From assembly GCA_028583405.1 (NCBI GenBank), contig CM053253.1, positions 8,478,941 through 8,542,940 of the forward strand: a stretch of DNA of 64,000 bases, written 5' to 3'. Below are positions 43,048 through 56,929 of the stretch, one piece after another. The position numbers and the translations under genes are program-made. Below the pieces are notes generated by a model, which was not told where the DNA came from, ran no database searches, and was given only the letters and a program-made list of their open reading frames with translations. The stretch is from Pogonophryne albipinna. Lineage: Eukaryota; Chordata; Actinopteri; Perciformes; Artedidraconidae. Within the stretch, counting starts at the first letter, position 1. Each line of letters opens with the position of its first letter.

Positions 43048-43427
43048 CTGCAGAGAGAGAGAGAGAGAGAGATTCTGTGATTTCTTCTTCCCTATCATTG
43101 ACAGAGTGGTGGAAGAAGTATTTTATTTACATTAAATATTACAAATAAAAAAAACATAACCAATTAAAAACCCCAGAATCCAAAGCGATTACTCTCTTAG
43201 CAGAAAATCTAATTATTATATATATTTAATCGATTATTAAGTTTTAACGACTTTATTTACTGTAGTTCAATGGTTCCTAACCTGTGGGTCGGAACCCTAA
43301 CAGGTGTCACTTGTTAAATCAGAAGGGTCTTGAGAGCACTAATGGGTTATGAACCAAGGCTACCCAAGAGTTCTACTACAAACATTTGCGTTGTTTAAAG
43401 ATACACGCCATGTGTGGGAGAAACGGC

Positions 43428-43974
43428 TGTGGAGCAATGCAGTGGGAGTCACCGACTCATGAAGGAGACACGGGAAGAGCAGGAGGTTTGATGTCAAACA
43501 CTGATGGTTTATTAGGAGCTTCGGCCGGAGGATTCACATCACAAGTCACAGAGCCAGAGGTTCTGACTTCACGGTAGAGTTGCCATGTCAATTCTGAAGA
43601 GCCTCTCTCTCGATAGAGTAATCAACATATTTGGGGAGATAGACTAAACAGCTGGGAACACGGAATCACTTGCGTCTGACGCCTATGGCCTCGAAGATTT
43701 CACACCTTGGAGTCCACAAACCCCATGAAGGAAGTGTTCCAGTGTACCCATAACAATACACCATTTGTGACCGAGAGTGGCCCGGTCATAAACTGGTAAC
43801 AACAACATATGACTGAAGCAGCCCCTTCCTTAAGGGAGATAACAGACGTCAGGGTTGGTCATAAACGTCAAAGGGCAAAAGGTGTATATCTAGGAGAATG
43901 ATCCCCTAACACCATGCATCTCTGACATATCAAAATGTTATTAATGTGGCAAGGGGATTCTGCTTAACAGCACA
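43428..43974 (-). mobile_element. Solo LTR of an endogenous retrovirus-like or LTR element
   Basis: On minus the 547-bp block begins TGTGCTGTTAAGC and ends GCATTGCTCCACA, the TG...CA form of an LTR. AATAAA lies at 43513-43508, about 80 bp from the end, followed by a T/C-rich stretch, as in an R-U5 segment. The flanks CGGC and CGGA (43424-43427, 43975-43978) could be a 4-bp duplication with one change. There is no internal gag/pol/env sequence beside it, so it is a solo LTR in the rgs19 region. A TATA-like GATATACACC lies near 43890. Confidence 0.55.
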
Positions 43975-43978
43975 CGGA

Positions 43979-44800
43979 AAGATGGGAAAGAAAATAACTT
44001 TTGGCATGTTTCTGATGTTCCAACATATAGAAACGTGTCTGTAGTGTAAAGGGAGAAACTTGAGCTTAAACATCACTGCTGGTGTTAACCAAATAACAGG
44101 ATGCCTACCAAGGAAACACAGTTAATGTGTGAGTGTGTGTGTCAACGTTATTTAGAAATGATTGATGATTGATTACCAATAACAGAATAAACTTGTGTTT
44201 GTTTTGAAATCTTATTGGTTCTTTAAGTCCAGACAAACTTTACAACACTGCTGTTTCCTTGAATCAGAAATGCTAATAATACTTATAATGTAATTGTAGT
44301 TTACATGAAAGAGAGCAAGAAAGCAGAACATGGCAAAGAAAGAAAGATGTGTCTGTTTACGAAGAAGCACATTTCAGGGTATATACTGTAAGGCAGTTAT
44401 GAGCACTGCTCTGCCGTGTAACCTGCTTTTAGACGTAAACAAAAGAACACAACGCTGCCGATTTCAATTCAGATGAGCAGAAAATAACTGTTTTTCGCAA
44501 AAGTAATAAGTCAGTCTTTGACCATATTCTAGTCAGCACTCTCAGAAGAAAGAAGTCCTGAGGGTTAACTGATGAAAATGGGGGATATATAAGAGAATTA
44601 CAAAAAGGGTGAGGGATGCTAAAAGATGTCAAGAGAGATTATATAAAGTAAAAGAGGAAGAGGGAAACAACAGAGGGAATGGAAGAAGAGAGACAGAGAG
44701 ACACTTTGTAGAATAGAGGAAGTGAAAGAGAGGGTTAGGGTTAGCGGGTATGGAGACAGACCATGCAATGTGATGCATCATGTGATTGAGCTGTGATCAC
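43979..44800. other. Intronic or upstream rgs19 stretch, nothing recognised
   Basis: Mixed sequence with a purine-rich part at 44640-44730. No recognised element. Confidence 0.4.
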
Positions 44801-44801
44801 C

Positions 44802-45004
<203 letters not shown>

Positions 45005-45314
45005 TTCTCTACTTTGGGTTCTGTACCCATGTCCTATTTAAAACACACTATCATTTTGAAAATAGACCAAAGAATAAAACAGGACCGCAGCTCGGATGCT
45101 ATTTATAATCGTGGGACATATGGGCCAGCCACACACTGTACCGTCGGCCTCGGTAACACATGTGTGAGCACATACTGTAGGCCAACATCATGTGCTCACA
45201 CACATGTGCACAATAGGAGTGCAAATATACACACATACATACTGAAGGAACAAACAGAGAGGCATGTATATGTAAACATAAAGGTGCAGTCAAATGTACA
45301 GAGAACAGGAAGCA

Positions 45315-45369
45315 CACATGTACACACACACATGTACACACACACATATACACACACACACACACACAT

Positions 45370-45445
<76 letters not shown>

Positions 45446-45506
45446 ACAGACAATGTGTGTGAACGGATTATTAGATTGGGTACATTTATAAAAAATGGTG
45501 TGTGTT

Positions 45507-45583
<77 letters not shown>
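45315..45583 (+). repeat. Facing AC and GT microsatellites
   Basis: An AC tract with ATGT interruptions at 45315-45448, and a GT run at 45520-45583, separated by 70 bp containing TATATATATATG. The two arms are complementary and could pair as a large hairpin. Confidence 0.85.
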
Positions 45584-45776
45584 TTCCAACACTCCAGTGA
45601 GTAGGTGAATATGGCAGGATAGTTGGTGTAGATTAGTGAATGATAGCAGTAACCTATTTTCTGCTGTGTGTCTGACTGAAGACACACAGCATTGATTCCA
45701 CATGAAGACAGTACTTTAAATATAACAGTCTATATAAAACGGACAAGTCAAATCAAGCAATCTGATTGGTTCTTAG

Positions 45777-45803
45777 CCGTGATATACTGAGCGTATACCA
45801 CGG
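45777..45803. repeat. Small inverted repeat in a repeat-like context
   Basis: CCGTGATATAC, five-base loop, GTATACCACGG: 10 of 11 bases pair. The surrounding phrase (CAATCTGATTGGTTCTTAG) resembles a common fish interspersed repeat, but I could not set its ends. Confidence 0.4.
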
Positions 45804-46043
45804 CCTGTCGTGAGCTATTGCTTAAATATATAACTGTAAACATGAAGTTCTTTTTTTCATTAAGAGAGAACAGAGGTTGGAATGGTCAGAAATGTTCACA
45901 TTCATGCAGCAAACCAAACAAAATGTGACTCTTTTTAATACATTAGCAGCGCTATTGTTTGGTTGTAAAACTAGAAGTTATGTAAATGAAGGCTTTTGTT
46001 TGCGCTCGAGTGACAAGAAAGAAGCATCAGATGTAAACTTGGC

Positions 46044-46145
46044 ATTAAGATAGGATAAGATAAACCTCTATTGGTCCCTGTGGGGAAATGCAGGTGTCAT
46101 AGCAGCAATAGCCATGGGACACAGGCTGACACACCAACTGTTATG
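46044..46145 (+). repeat. Probable LINE/SINE 3' tail fragment
   Basis: GATAGGATAAGATAAACC followed by TCTATTGGTCCCTGTGGGG is a phrase shared by many teleost retroelement tails. Only about 100 bp is recognisable. Confidence 0.35.
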
Positions 46146-46149
46146 ACAC

Positions 46150-48530
46150 CCATTGAGAAAATGTACAGAGTTACAGATGCTGGTTGATCAGAAGCTAACA
46201 TAGAAAACGGGGCGGGGCTTCAAGTATTTATAATGATCCCCTTTGCAAACGTAAACACTTTTAGTAAACTGCACTTTTCTCTGTTAATGTGTTTAACCAA
46301 GGTGGCAAAGTGTGTTCTTCAGTCGTGTGTACACTGTGTGTGAGTGTACTCCAAATACACACTTCACAGTTACCTGCACTGCAGAGCAAAGACAGGAAGC
46401 CTCCTTTCCTCTTTCATCGGCTGCCACATCTTTTAATTGTGTAAGTGTAATTACTAGTATGCCTTTGTGTGCGTTCATGTGTGATAAGGCAAGTCGGTAC
46501 GAAACGTGGATGTGTAAGAATGTATGTTTTCTAGAAGTGATGACTGAAAACGGGAAGGTTCATTACCAGTTCAGATTGAAATTCGAGAGAAAGAAAAAAA
46601 GAAAGAAAAGATAGAAAGAAAAGGAAGACAAAGAACGGAAGACGCTGTGAGCGGTTCAGTTTGAGCAGATGTCTCACTTCCTCTAGTCCCACGTGAGTTT
46701 TAGTGTGTGTGTGTCTGTGTGTGTTTAACAGGATTCTGAGTGTTAATCTGATTAAGCTAGATGACATTAAAAAGCCACGGAACCACACACACGCGCACAC
46801 ACACACAAACACGCACACACACAGACTCACTCGAACACCCACATGGTACCTCACTTCCTTCCCATCTTAGTAAATGTTTTTTTAACCTTCATTTATCCTG
46901 GTTACGTTGACAGAGAGTACATACATGTTGTTTACCTGCAACGCCCCGCTACACAACACGCACACCAACTAACCAATACAAAACTCAAAGGTATTAGCAG
47001 GATGATAACTGCCTTGCTTTTATTTAATGTCCCTCCATCACATTGAGAAATTCAAACTAGAAACCTGGAAGCTGCTCGAATAGCTAGCCCTAATTGTGAC
47101 AACTTTAATGTGTGGTTAAATTAATATGATGAGGTTTGCTCTATTAGCCTTGCTTCCGCTTAAGTAAAGGAAAACAAACACCATAAAACATCATATTGTT
47201 TGTGTAAGAGCTTCACAATGAAGGTTTGCAAATGGTCAACACCGCTTTTCACATGTCAAGGTTCCAATGACTGTAACTCTAATAGTTTTAACTTATTATA
47301 CAGTTAATAGCCCTGAGTCTGTTTTTCAGGTCTCAGGCTCGAAAATGACATTCCCAGAACAAATGACCATATCTTCCCTTCTAAAAGGGTTACATTAATA
47401 ATCTTTTTTCTCAAAGTAATGATAAACCTGTGAGTTGGATGTAAAACAGTCAGATTCAAAGTGACAGACACATTGGATTAATGGATTAACTTCAGCATCG
47501 TTTTTATCGTTTTAATGCCTTTGAAGACCACTTTTGACCAGACTACCACACAGGTGAGCCATTTTGCCGTTTTTGGCTAACTAGCTCCATATGTTTTGAT
47601 GTGTGTTCTTGTCATTACCTCCGAGAATTTGTATAATTGAGTGATAATGAGGGTACCTATCGATTCTGTGTCCCCTCACGATGTGAAACGATGGGTTGAG
47701 ATGTGCAGCAAAGATAAATAATAAGGTTTTGTGAGTGAATTTCGGTGCAGTCATCTGTTAGCATTTTTCGCTCGTTGCTAATTCAGAGGCTCAGCGTTAG
47801 CATTGTGTTTTTTTTATTGAAAATACAATTAAAATGATCAGTTAGATGATATTCTTTCCTTTACATGGATATAAAACATTCATAGTTTATTAAATGAACA
47901 TGCCCTCAGACACTGTTTTCTGCAAGATATTGCAGGAGGCCCCCAGAACCGGGGTCTCTCGGGCTTAACAGGTTAAGAACTACTGCACAACGTTAGCTTG
48001 AGCTCAGTGAGCGCTTCCTCTGAAATGAAGAGTCTAAAATGTTGCTGTTAGAATGACGAAGCCCAAAGGAGAATTATAATTGTTTTTGTATATGGGGAAA
48101 CGTTCACAGCATCATAATCGAGTGTGTAACAGAGTCATGTCACAAACAGCCTCTGTTTCACTAGCTTTTGTGATAAATTGGCTTGACATATTCTTAAAGT
48201 TGCGATCCTAATGGTCGGCAGGATGGGAAAATGTAATTATGTCACTATTTTTTTTTAAAGATACAATGACAACATTTTTGTCCACTGAAGCATCAGAATC
48301 ACACACTAGCTATTCTAAAAAAAAAAATGGTATTCCATGCATATTTGCTAACATTATTGTAATAATAAATACATTCAAATATCAAACAAATATTTGATTA
48401 GATCACCTTCTCTGTGCTGCTCTCTTTCTGCCTGCCCTGGCAGCACAGATGGACTCACATACCGTGCCAATAAAGAAAGATGAAATTTAAATTCAGTGAG
48501 AGGCTCTGCCAGGGTTTTTGTGTAATGCAC
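46150..48530. other. Non-coding stretch, nothing recognised
   Basis: AT-rich sequence between the retroelement tail and the next microsatellite. Minor GA run at 46585-46640 and CA/CG tracts at 46785-46823. No gene signature on either strand. Confidence 0.4.
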
Positions 48531-48534
48531 TGTA

Positions 48535-48731
<197 letters not shown>

Positions 48732-48845
48732 AGAGAGAGAGACACAGCTGCACCTGCCAGCAGGGTTTAAGTAATTAAGCACTCATTTTAAGTATTAATC
48801 TGAGAGATTACTGCACCATAATCTCACCACCTGATCGCCAACAGC

Positions 48846-48848
<3 letters not shown>

Positions 48849-48898
<50 letters not shown>
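48849..48898 (+). repeat. Microsatellite (GT)25
   Basis: 50-nt GT run 120 bp after the preceding CA tract, opposite strand sense. Confidence 0.95.
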
Positions 48899-48900
<2 letters not shown>

Positions 48901-48909
48901 AAAGGGAGG

Positions 48910-50790
48910 TGGGGTTGAAAATGATTGATCAAGTGAGAGAGAGATGAAATGAAAGGGAGAAATTAATTTGAACTATATACAATGCAATATCTAGACTGTT
49001 TGCAGTAGGAAGACAAGACAGGGGGATTTGTGAAGATAAAATCAAGAGGCATATAACAAAAAGACAACATTATGAGACCTGTAGTAAGGAGGCTTAAATA
49101 TCAGGAAGGTAATCCAAGTTTTGCATATTTGGGATTGAATACAAATTGACTAAAAAAGGCCATCGTCAGTTTGCAACCGAAGCAACAACTGCTGCCTGTC
49201 TTGTGTGCAAGACGTGGGTTTGAGGTTTAATATTTTACAGTAAAGAACATTAAAATGTAAGTGTTTGTGAACTGTGGCACATTTTTTTGCTGAATATTAG
49301 AAAAAGAGAGTTCACTCTGAACGGTGTCATGGAGGACGAAAGACACAATGGTGAAATTATGAAAGAAGTGAATCGCCACCACATTGCTTTTCTCAAAAAG
49401 AAATGAAATACTTTAAACGTATGTTGTTTATTGTTTCATGTCTCCATGCAGTTGGTCTGTTCAGATTTAGTGCTGTGTCAGATTCAGCCAATGGGTGACA
49501 GATTTTCCATTCTGCTTCAATTGTTTATTAAAAAATTGCCAAACAGCTAAACCTTGATGGAAACAAATCAGTAAAGCTTAAAGTTGATTGGGGCGTATTT
49601 CCATAATATTAACAACTTCAGGTCAGAGTACAACTATTACGACTGCATCGTGGGACATACATTCCACTAGTCTTAATTATGTGAATAAACATGCAATAAA
49701 TCAGTTAAGCTTAAAGTTATTGGACCATCTGTAGCAAACCTCTTCCCAAATGTTGCCAAATATTTCTCTAAAACACGAGGATCCCAATCCCTTTGTCCCG
49801 GGAGCCTGTCAAATCACTTAACTATGGATAACGATCTTTTCATTAACCCACACTGGTTAATAAGTTGTATTGTCCGACCCAGTTCCAACTATTTTGACAC
49901 CATCTAGCATACTCTCTTACACTTCCAGAAATCTGTCAATGATTTTATGAAGTGCCAACACTTGAAGACGCCCTGGAAACACCTGTGTATCGCCTCTAAA
50001 GAGAACTTGACAAATGCTGTTTGTCTTTGTAAATAAGTGATTTATTTTTACACAAAAAGCAGCAATGTTAATTAACTCTGACTGTACCACTGTAAATATA
50101 CTTAAAATAAACTCAGACTTATGTCACACCTAATGTTTGAAAACCAGGGGAAGAGGGTCATCTATGCATTCAAACTGAACTGATTGTCAACAGTACAGTA
50201 CAGGTGAACTTTTAGTCACAGCCCAGATCCGGTAAAAGAGGACAGAACATTTTTTAATGGAGAGGAGTTTCTGCCCTGACATGTTAAACACTGCTAATGC
50301 TTTGCTAATGCACTTTTGAACACACACACACACATGCACACACACGCACATGAACACACATATATACACACCTTGTACAGCGTGAGCCTCTCCACTCGCT
50401 CTTTATCTGTCTCTCTTCATTTACTCTTTCTTTGAAAATGTCACACACACGCACTCTTACTTTCACACTAAAGCTCTCTCAATTTACAACAGTCAAACAC
50501 AACACACACGGTAAGTAAGTGGGTCTATAAATCCAGCCTAACGTGCTCTGTGGTGACAGATTCAAGGTTTTCACCAGAGCAGTGCAGCGACAAATCACAT
50601 CAGTTCCCAAATTCATCTCCTCTCCTCTCCTTATATGGATAAGCCTTGCTAAACATACACACACATACGCACACACGCACGCACACACAGGCTAGATGCT
50701 AGATACTAACAAACAAGCTACAAGTACTCAGACATGAATTCACAATTACAGTACACAAAGGCACATACAATGGCAACAACATCCATGTGT
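48910..50790. other. Non-coding stretch, nothing recognised
   Basis: AT-rich; small CA tracts at 50320-50368 and 50656-50690. No gene or element identified. Confidence 0.4.
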
Positions 50791-50800
50791 CCACTTACTA

Positions 50801-51175
<375 letters not shown>

Positions 51176-51179
51176 CAAC

Positions 51180-53860
51180 CTGCCCATTTCCAGAGAATCT
51201 CAAAGGCAAACAAGAGGATGTTAACATCCCATTAAAACAGAAACTAAAACAACAATTTCCATCCAAAACAGGTAAAAACAAACACACAAAGTCATTAAAT
51301 GTGACACAATTCTATATACAACTGTCTGATTATCCAGACTTAAGGTTTTGTTTTCAGAATAACATCATACGGCCATGTTTTTTTTCTAAATGCCATTTTT
51401 CAGCGCTTCACCCTCATTGTAACGGGGGCGGAAGGACGAATCACTGAGATTAATCAAAACATAATTCCATCTCTGTTGCTAGATACCGCTAAACACGTAC
51501 CTTCTGAAGAAAAAAACATTTTTGGAATTTTGTCGGAAAATAAGCCTTTAAAGCATCCCTTTTTGTTAACTTAAGTAAGTGTCCATCAACAGCCAGACTT
51601 TCTGTAGACAGTGGAGCTCTACACGCTTCTGTTAGTATCTATGGACAGGAGCTGAACGTTTGAAATGGGAAGAAAAGTCATGATCAGCTGCTACCAAATA
51701 ACAATAGTTAGCCAACCCATTCATTATCCACTAACATCATTCGCTCCACTTTTCCATAGGTTTAAACCACTAGTATAATTTTATTTTCAGCAGTAATGGT
51801 CATATTGAGAGTTAAAACCAGGCTTTCCAGACTTTATGTTGTTGGTCAATTATTAAAAAAATATGTAGACGGTTTCAAACCCATAAGCCATCAAATAATT
51901 ACTAATTATTTTATTTTTTTGCATGGTATTAATGTTTTATCGTTCTGTTTCCCTTATTTTGGTTTGTTATAGTTGTTCGTTTTGATGCTTTTGTTTACAT
52001 TGTTGCTCCAATTCCTAATCTCCCAAGAGTATTAGTGTTTTTACTATCTCAATGAATTGATGTACTATTGTGCTTTGTGTCTTTTGTTGAGGGATCCAGC
52101 ACCCTTGACGTGAGCGGCAGCCTTGGGAGTTGGGATTCAGCGGTGTTAGGCCCTCACGTGCACTTCACTGCCCCTTAAGTGTGTGTGTGTTTAGTTAATT
52201 TTGCACTTTTCTTAATTTATCACTTTCTTTTCAGTTGCTGTGTCTGTACAGGGCACGTGTGAGTGGCGGTGAGTAGTATTCAGATTTGACCTGCTTGTTT
52301 CCCCCTCCCAACAGTAACTGTCTGCGCTCATTTAGTCGGTTTTTATACGCTGGATACCATTTTAAATAGCATGGTAGATGAATTCCTAATAAATTGTTGT
52401 TGTTTTTACTGATTTAAAATATTGTTTGTAAATGTGTCTATTTGATCATAAATGTCATACTCTTGGGGGAAAACCCTTGTCTTAGGCCTTTTTGTTGACT
52501 GCCAACTGTATCGTGTTTCTTTAAAATTGAATCTGTGGAGTTTTTGCTGTTTGATCAAAGTTGAGTCAGAGGGCAACTTTGATCAGTAGAACAGCTAAAC
52601 TTTAGGCCGTGTGCGCGGCCGCGGTTACATTCTGGTCTGACTGCTGGTTGCACACAATAAATAATGACATAACTTTGACTTTACAAAATGTTGATACTTT
52701 GCTTATAGAACAAATAAAACATTTGTAAAGCAATGTTAGCTGGATTATTACAGTAGGTAACGTTATCATTAAAACAATCATGTGACTTGACATTTCTTGC
52801 ACAGCTGCCAATGCCGTTTTATTCTCAGATGTTAGGGTTAGGATCAAAAATACCCTGCTGACAACGATAAGTGAATTCTGAAATAATCCGATTTTTTAAA
52901 TGATATGAATGTGTTTGAACTTGAAGTAATGCTGATATTGTAACTTTATTGTTTACTTTATGTATTTTAAATGCTGTAAGTGCACATTCTACCTCATATT
53001 TTCCAACTTACAAATACACCTTGTGGTTTGAACCATGAATGGTTAAATAAACAGGCTATTAGTTATTTATCAGACAAAATATGCAAATCCCAGAGATGTC
53101 TACCTTTTAGGAACTGAGAAAAACAGCCATATCTAAAGCTTGATGACGACGCATTTTCAATTTCATCTTCCAGGGTGTTGTAAGAGTTTCCTCTGAGAGG
53201 CAACAGAGAATGTTCTCAGTAACCCACAGAGGCGTTGTTGAATCACATACATATCAGCAATGCAGCAAGATCTCTTATCAACTACATGGGCAGCTTGCGA
53301 TGGAATCAAACCACTCACCCCGGGTTTGCCTCACTATCTGTTGAGCTACAATGTGAAAACTTTGAGAAACGTACAGAGTAATCAAACCAAGCACACAGAG
53401 TCCATTCAGCAGCACAGCTCACCGGAGACAAGACGATTCAATGGTGGATCAACGATGGACGACTGAATGAAAAGAACAAACGGGTCCTTCTTTTTATTTT
53501 CTCTCTCAATAGCTCCGACGTTTCCATCAATCAACACGCCTTCACTGAAGTAAAGGAGGAAGAGAGACGCGAAGCGGTCCAATGCAACAGGAAAAGATGG
53601 AGAGAGAAAGAGAGCTAGGCAGGAAGCAGAGTCAGAGGTATTGTGACACATAGGGCTTCTTGGTTTCTTTCTGAAACTTGATGAATCAGACCTGGTGTCT
53701 ACACACACACAAACGCCCACACACACACACAACAACCCAACCCTACCCGGCATTACTGCATGGGCCTATTCATGCCATCATGGCTTGAAGGGAAAAGCTG
53801 CTTAAACCCAACATTTAATTCTTTCTTCCTCTAAACTTGGACACCCCTGGAGTCCAGTCT
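51180..53860. other. Non-coding stretch, nothing recognised
   Basis: AT-rich sequence. A short CG-containing patch lies at 52608-52625. The open frames near 53260-53753 carry no family signature. Confidence 0.4.
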
Positions 53861-54079
53861 AGACTTGTTTCTCTCTTTCACTAGAACACCAAACTTTACA
53901 AATCTGACTAAGTTGCCCACAAGCTGCATACATGCTTCAGGTATTCATGCATGGGACAGGAATGTTTCCTTATTCTTTGATGTGAAGGACAGTGAAGAAA
54001 AGAGGCCAGCTATTTGCAGAAAACAGAGAGAAGCTTTGCTGTTGTTCTGCTTTTCTTTGATTGAATTCAGGTGTACATT

Positions 54080-54480
54080 ACACGGCCAAAAGAAGACTCC
54101 GCTGTTCTAAATCTTTTGGTCAGGATCTGCTTTTCATGGTTTTGGCCCCCATGTTGCAAAGTATTATTGCTTCAACGTATTTCAGACACCATGTCTCAGA
54201 ATTCATGGCAACAGCTGGGGAAGACCCTTTCTTGTTTCAACATGACAAACCCCTGGCGCACAGGTTCAAGACTACATTTTTTCCAGTTTTGTGTGGCCTC
54301 CAAACAGCCGTGACCTCGACCCCGTCCAACACTTTCAGAATGAACTAGAACACTGACTGAGAGCCAAATCTGATCCATTTTCGGACCTTCTTGTGGCTGA
54401 ATGGGATCAAACCCCTGCAGCTCAGCTACAAGAACAGAGGGCGTTATATCAGCAGAACAATGGAATAAAATGTTCAAAAT
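54080..54480 (+). pseudogene. Degenerate Tc1/mariner transposase, C-terminal part
   Basis: Across at least two frames the plus strand still spells pieces of a Tc1-type DDE transposase: GEDPFLFQHD (second catalytic Asp) at about 54213-54242, then in another frame DLDPVQH where Tc1 proteins have DLNPIEH, and LVAEWDQTPAAQLQ near the C-terminus. The catalytic Glu position is Gln, there are frameshifts and a TGA, and no TIRs are evident. It is an old dead copy. Confidence 0.65.
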
Positions 54481-54649
54481 CGGATATGGCTCAGGGTTTC
54501 CTGCAGCCTATTAACTTTCAAAAGTTAGGACCCAACAGCCCAAATACTCAACAGTTCAATGGAGGCCAAACGGTCTACACATAGCACCACTGTAAGTCAT
54601 AATCAACATTTATGGAATTCCCTTAATGGCATCTTGCATAAGAGAGCAT

Positions 54650-54960
54650 TCAAATGAATTATTATAATAGAGAGAGAGGCCACAGGAGAGTATAATAGAA
54701 AGGAGGGGGAGACTCAGTTGAGGGAGGGAAGAAGAACTAGGGGGACATGCAGAGGGAAAAGTGGGTGAAGGGCAAAGAAAGTGACAGAAAAAGAGAAAGA
54801 GTGCAGGGAATGGGAAGAATGGGGGATAGTAAGATAAGAAAAAAAGTAAGGGAGACAGTGAGAGAAAAAATAAGAGGAAAGGATAGAAGGTTACAAAAGG
54901 GAGTGAGAGAGGAGATAGAGAAAAAACAAGCAGATAAGAGAGACAAGCTGGCAGAAGTTA
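54650..54960. repeat. Purine-rich strand-asymmetric tract
   Basis: Plus strand strongly GA-rich for about 300 bp. The open frames on both strands reflect composition only. Confidence 0.6.
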
Positions 54961-55740
54961 TATATAGTCAACATGTGGACATTTCACAGACAGTTTAGGG
55001 GGTAGAAAACACTGACATGACATGTACAGTAGAACTCAACCAATACTGGATTTTTCAGGTTGAAACTGATTAAATATTTAAAAAAGGTTAAAGGAATGTA
55101 TTGTAATTTAGTCACGTTGAGAGAAAACGGTGCTTGGGTTTAACAACTCAAATGACACTGGGTCTTTCTCAAATTGTATACTTTGTGTTTTCATGGACAC
55201 TTCAAATGTCATCAGTCATGGCCCAACACATTTTTTAAGTGCTGTTCAAGATCAACGCTTGGCCAAAATGCAGTCCAAGTCTCCATGAATGATCGTGCTC
55301 CACACATTTGATTTGTGATGCTTTGGGAGCCTACTTTCGGATTTGGGGTACAAAACTCCAAAGTCATCCGACTTCACGTTACCAATTTATGTCGCATATC
55401 GTCACGTCAGGTATTAATAATTGAAGCTTATGAAGATTGTATTCATACCATTGTTTCAATTCATTAGCTTGTTGAAAATGAGGTGTCATATTAAGTAGCT
55501 ACATCTGTTTCAGCGTGTGGGATACATATTCATCAACATGTTCCAACATTAGCCCAAAGATCAAAGATTGTAGTAGGAAATGGTTCAGGACTTCCCAACT
55601 AACAAGATATCAAGTAAGAGGTCATAGTTTATGCGGAGGGCGACATGTATTATTTCTATAATTTACATTAGCCTGTTCTTTTGATAGCAGACAGGATGTT
55701 GTATTTCAAAAATATTGTCCAGACGGTGAAACAAATACAT
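54961..55740. other. Non-coding stretch
   Basis: Nothing recognised between the purine tract and the CpG-rich candidate exon. Confidence 0.4.
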
Positions 55741-55820
55741 TCACAAAGAGTTGCACACAAAGAGGAAAGCAAGATGGGGAAACTGGCAGACAGAAAGAGG
55801 AAGAGGTGCAGTTGGTTTAC

Positions 55821-55930
55821 CAGTACGTCCGTCATGTCGCGAGGGCGGGCAGTCGGTTAGTGTGCGAGTCGTCAGCGATGTTAGCAGGCCGGACACATGC
55901 ATGTCATCCCCCCTTCTGCCTCGGACCTCT
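55821..55930 (-). CDS. rgs19: Candidate 5' exon of rgs19 (leader plus first five codons)
   Basis: On the minus strand a CpG-rich patch contains ATG at 55835-55833, then four codons (T-D-V-L) and a good donor, CTG|GTAAAC, at 55821/55820. Its phase (0) fits the acceptor of the cysteine-string exon at 43047, which would extend the protein N-terminally by 19 residues (MTDVL plus 14 from the exon) to 230 in total. An in-frame TAA lies 21 nt upstream of the ATG. The surrounding 100 bp is CpG-rich while the flanks are not, as expected of a promoter. The 5' limit given is a guess. The intron would be 12.8 kb. No transcript evidence is available, and a different or further upstream exon is possible. 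Confidence 0.35.
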
Positions 55931-55939
55931 CCTTTAAAT

Positions 55940-56925
55940 ATTATACACACACACACACATACACACACAGGAATGCACAAATGTATGTACGTGCAAACAT
56001 GCATTCACACAAGTACGCCACACCAAAGCAAAATACAACACAATAACATACATACATACAAATGTGTGATATCCCACAAGAACATGCATTCCAAAAACAC
56101 AAATTACACGCATGTAAAAGGTGCGCACACACACACACACAATATATAACAACCACCAAATGCACCAAAAATACCAAGAAACGTATATTTATCCACAAAA
56201 ATAAAAGGTGTACAAAGATGAAAGCACACACACATAGACACACACACACACACGAGGGGAGAGAGAAAAAGGCCATAATGAGTGCATGTGTTCCAATCAT
56301 CCACTGTCATCTTAAGGATTTTTCTTAAATACTCTGAAAGCATACATTTTCAATAATCCGAACCAAGTTTTAATTTACCAAAAGTTCAGTGAAAGGAAAA
56401 GCGAATCAGTGTGTGTTTCCGTAAACCTCTCTTATGCAAACATTCTGAGGTAGTCTAACAAGATGATTTGATCAAGAGTTACAGAAAGTCTTCTCATGTT
56501 ACATCATGGTATAGGTCAGGTCATTCTACTGTACATTCAATCATGGAGGACATTTCTTACATTCACATATTTAAACTTCATGAAGCAAATGAATAATATG
56601 AATACTGAATCAGGTGCCTTCTTATAATGGGTAATAAATACACTGATACTGTCAAGAAGATAAGGGATCAGCCACTATGACTGATCCACATGTAATACAG
56701 GCTCTTCATCAATGTCATTATAGAGTTCTGTGTTTTTAACTCGTTTTTTGCTTCCAACTCTTTCTAGTCCCTGGCCTCATGTGACCTCACTTAAAGTTGC
56801 GTACAATGATTTCCATGCAAGTTAAAGTAAGGCATACAGATTTGGGAAAAAAGAACACTGGTAACAAATCAGTACTTCATACGTAAAGTATGGTATGGGT
56901 ATCAGGAGAGGAACATTTGCATCCC
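55940..56925. other. CA-rich and AT-rich non-coding stretch
   Basis: Short CA tracts (55944-55970, 56128-56141, 56226-56252) within otherwise plain sequence. If the candidate exon at 55.8 kb is real, the rgs19 promoter would lie near the start of this interval. Confidence 0.35.
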
Positions 56926-56929
56926 CGGT

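Noticed and set aside
44725..44745. Telomere-like TTAGGG repeats
   Set aside because: Only two units; chance in a G/T-rich context.
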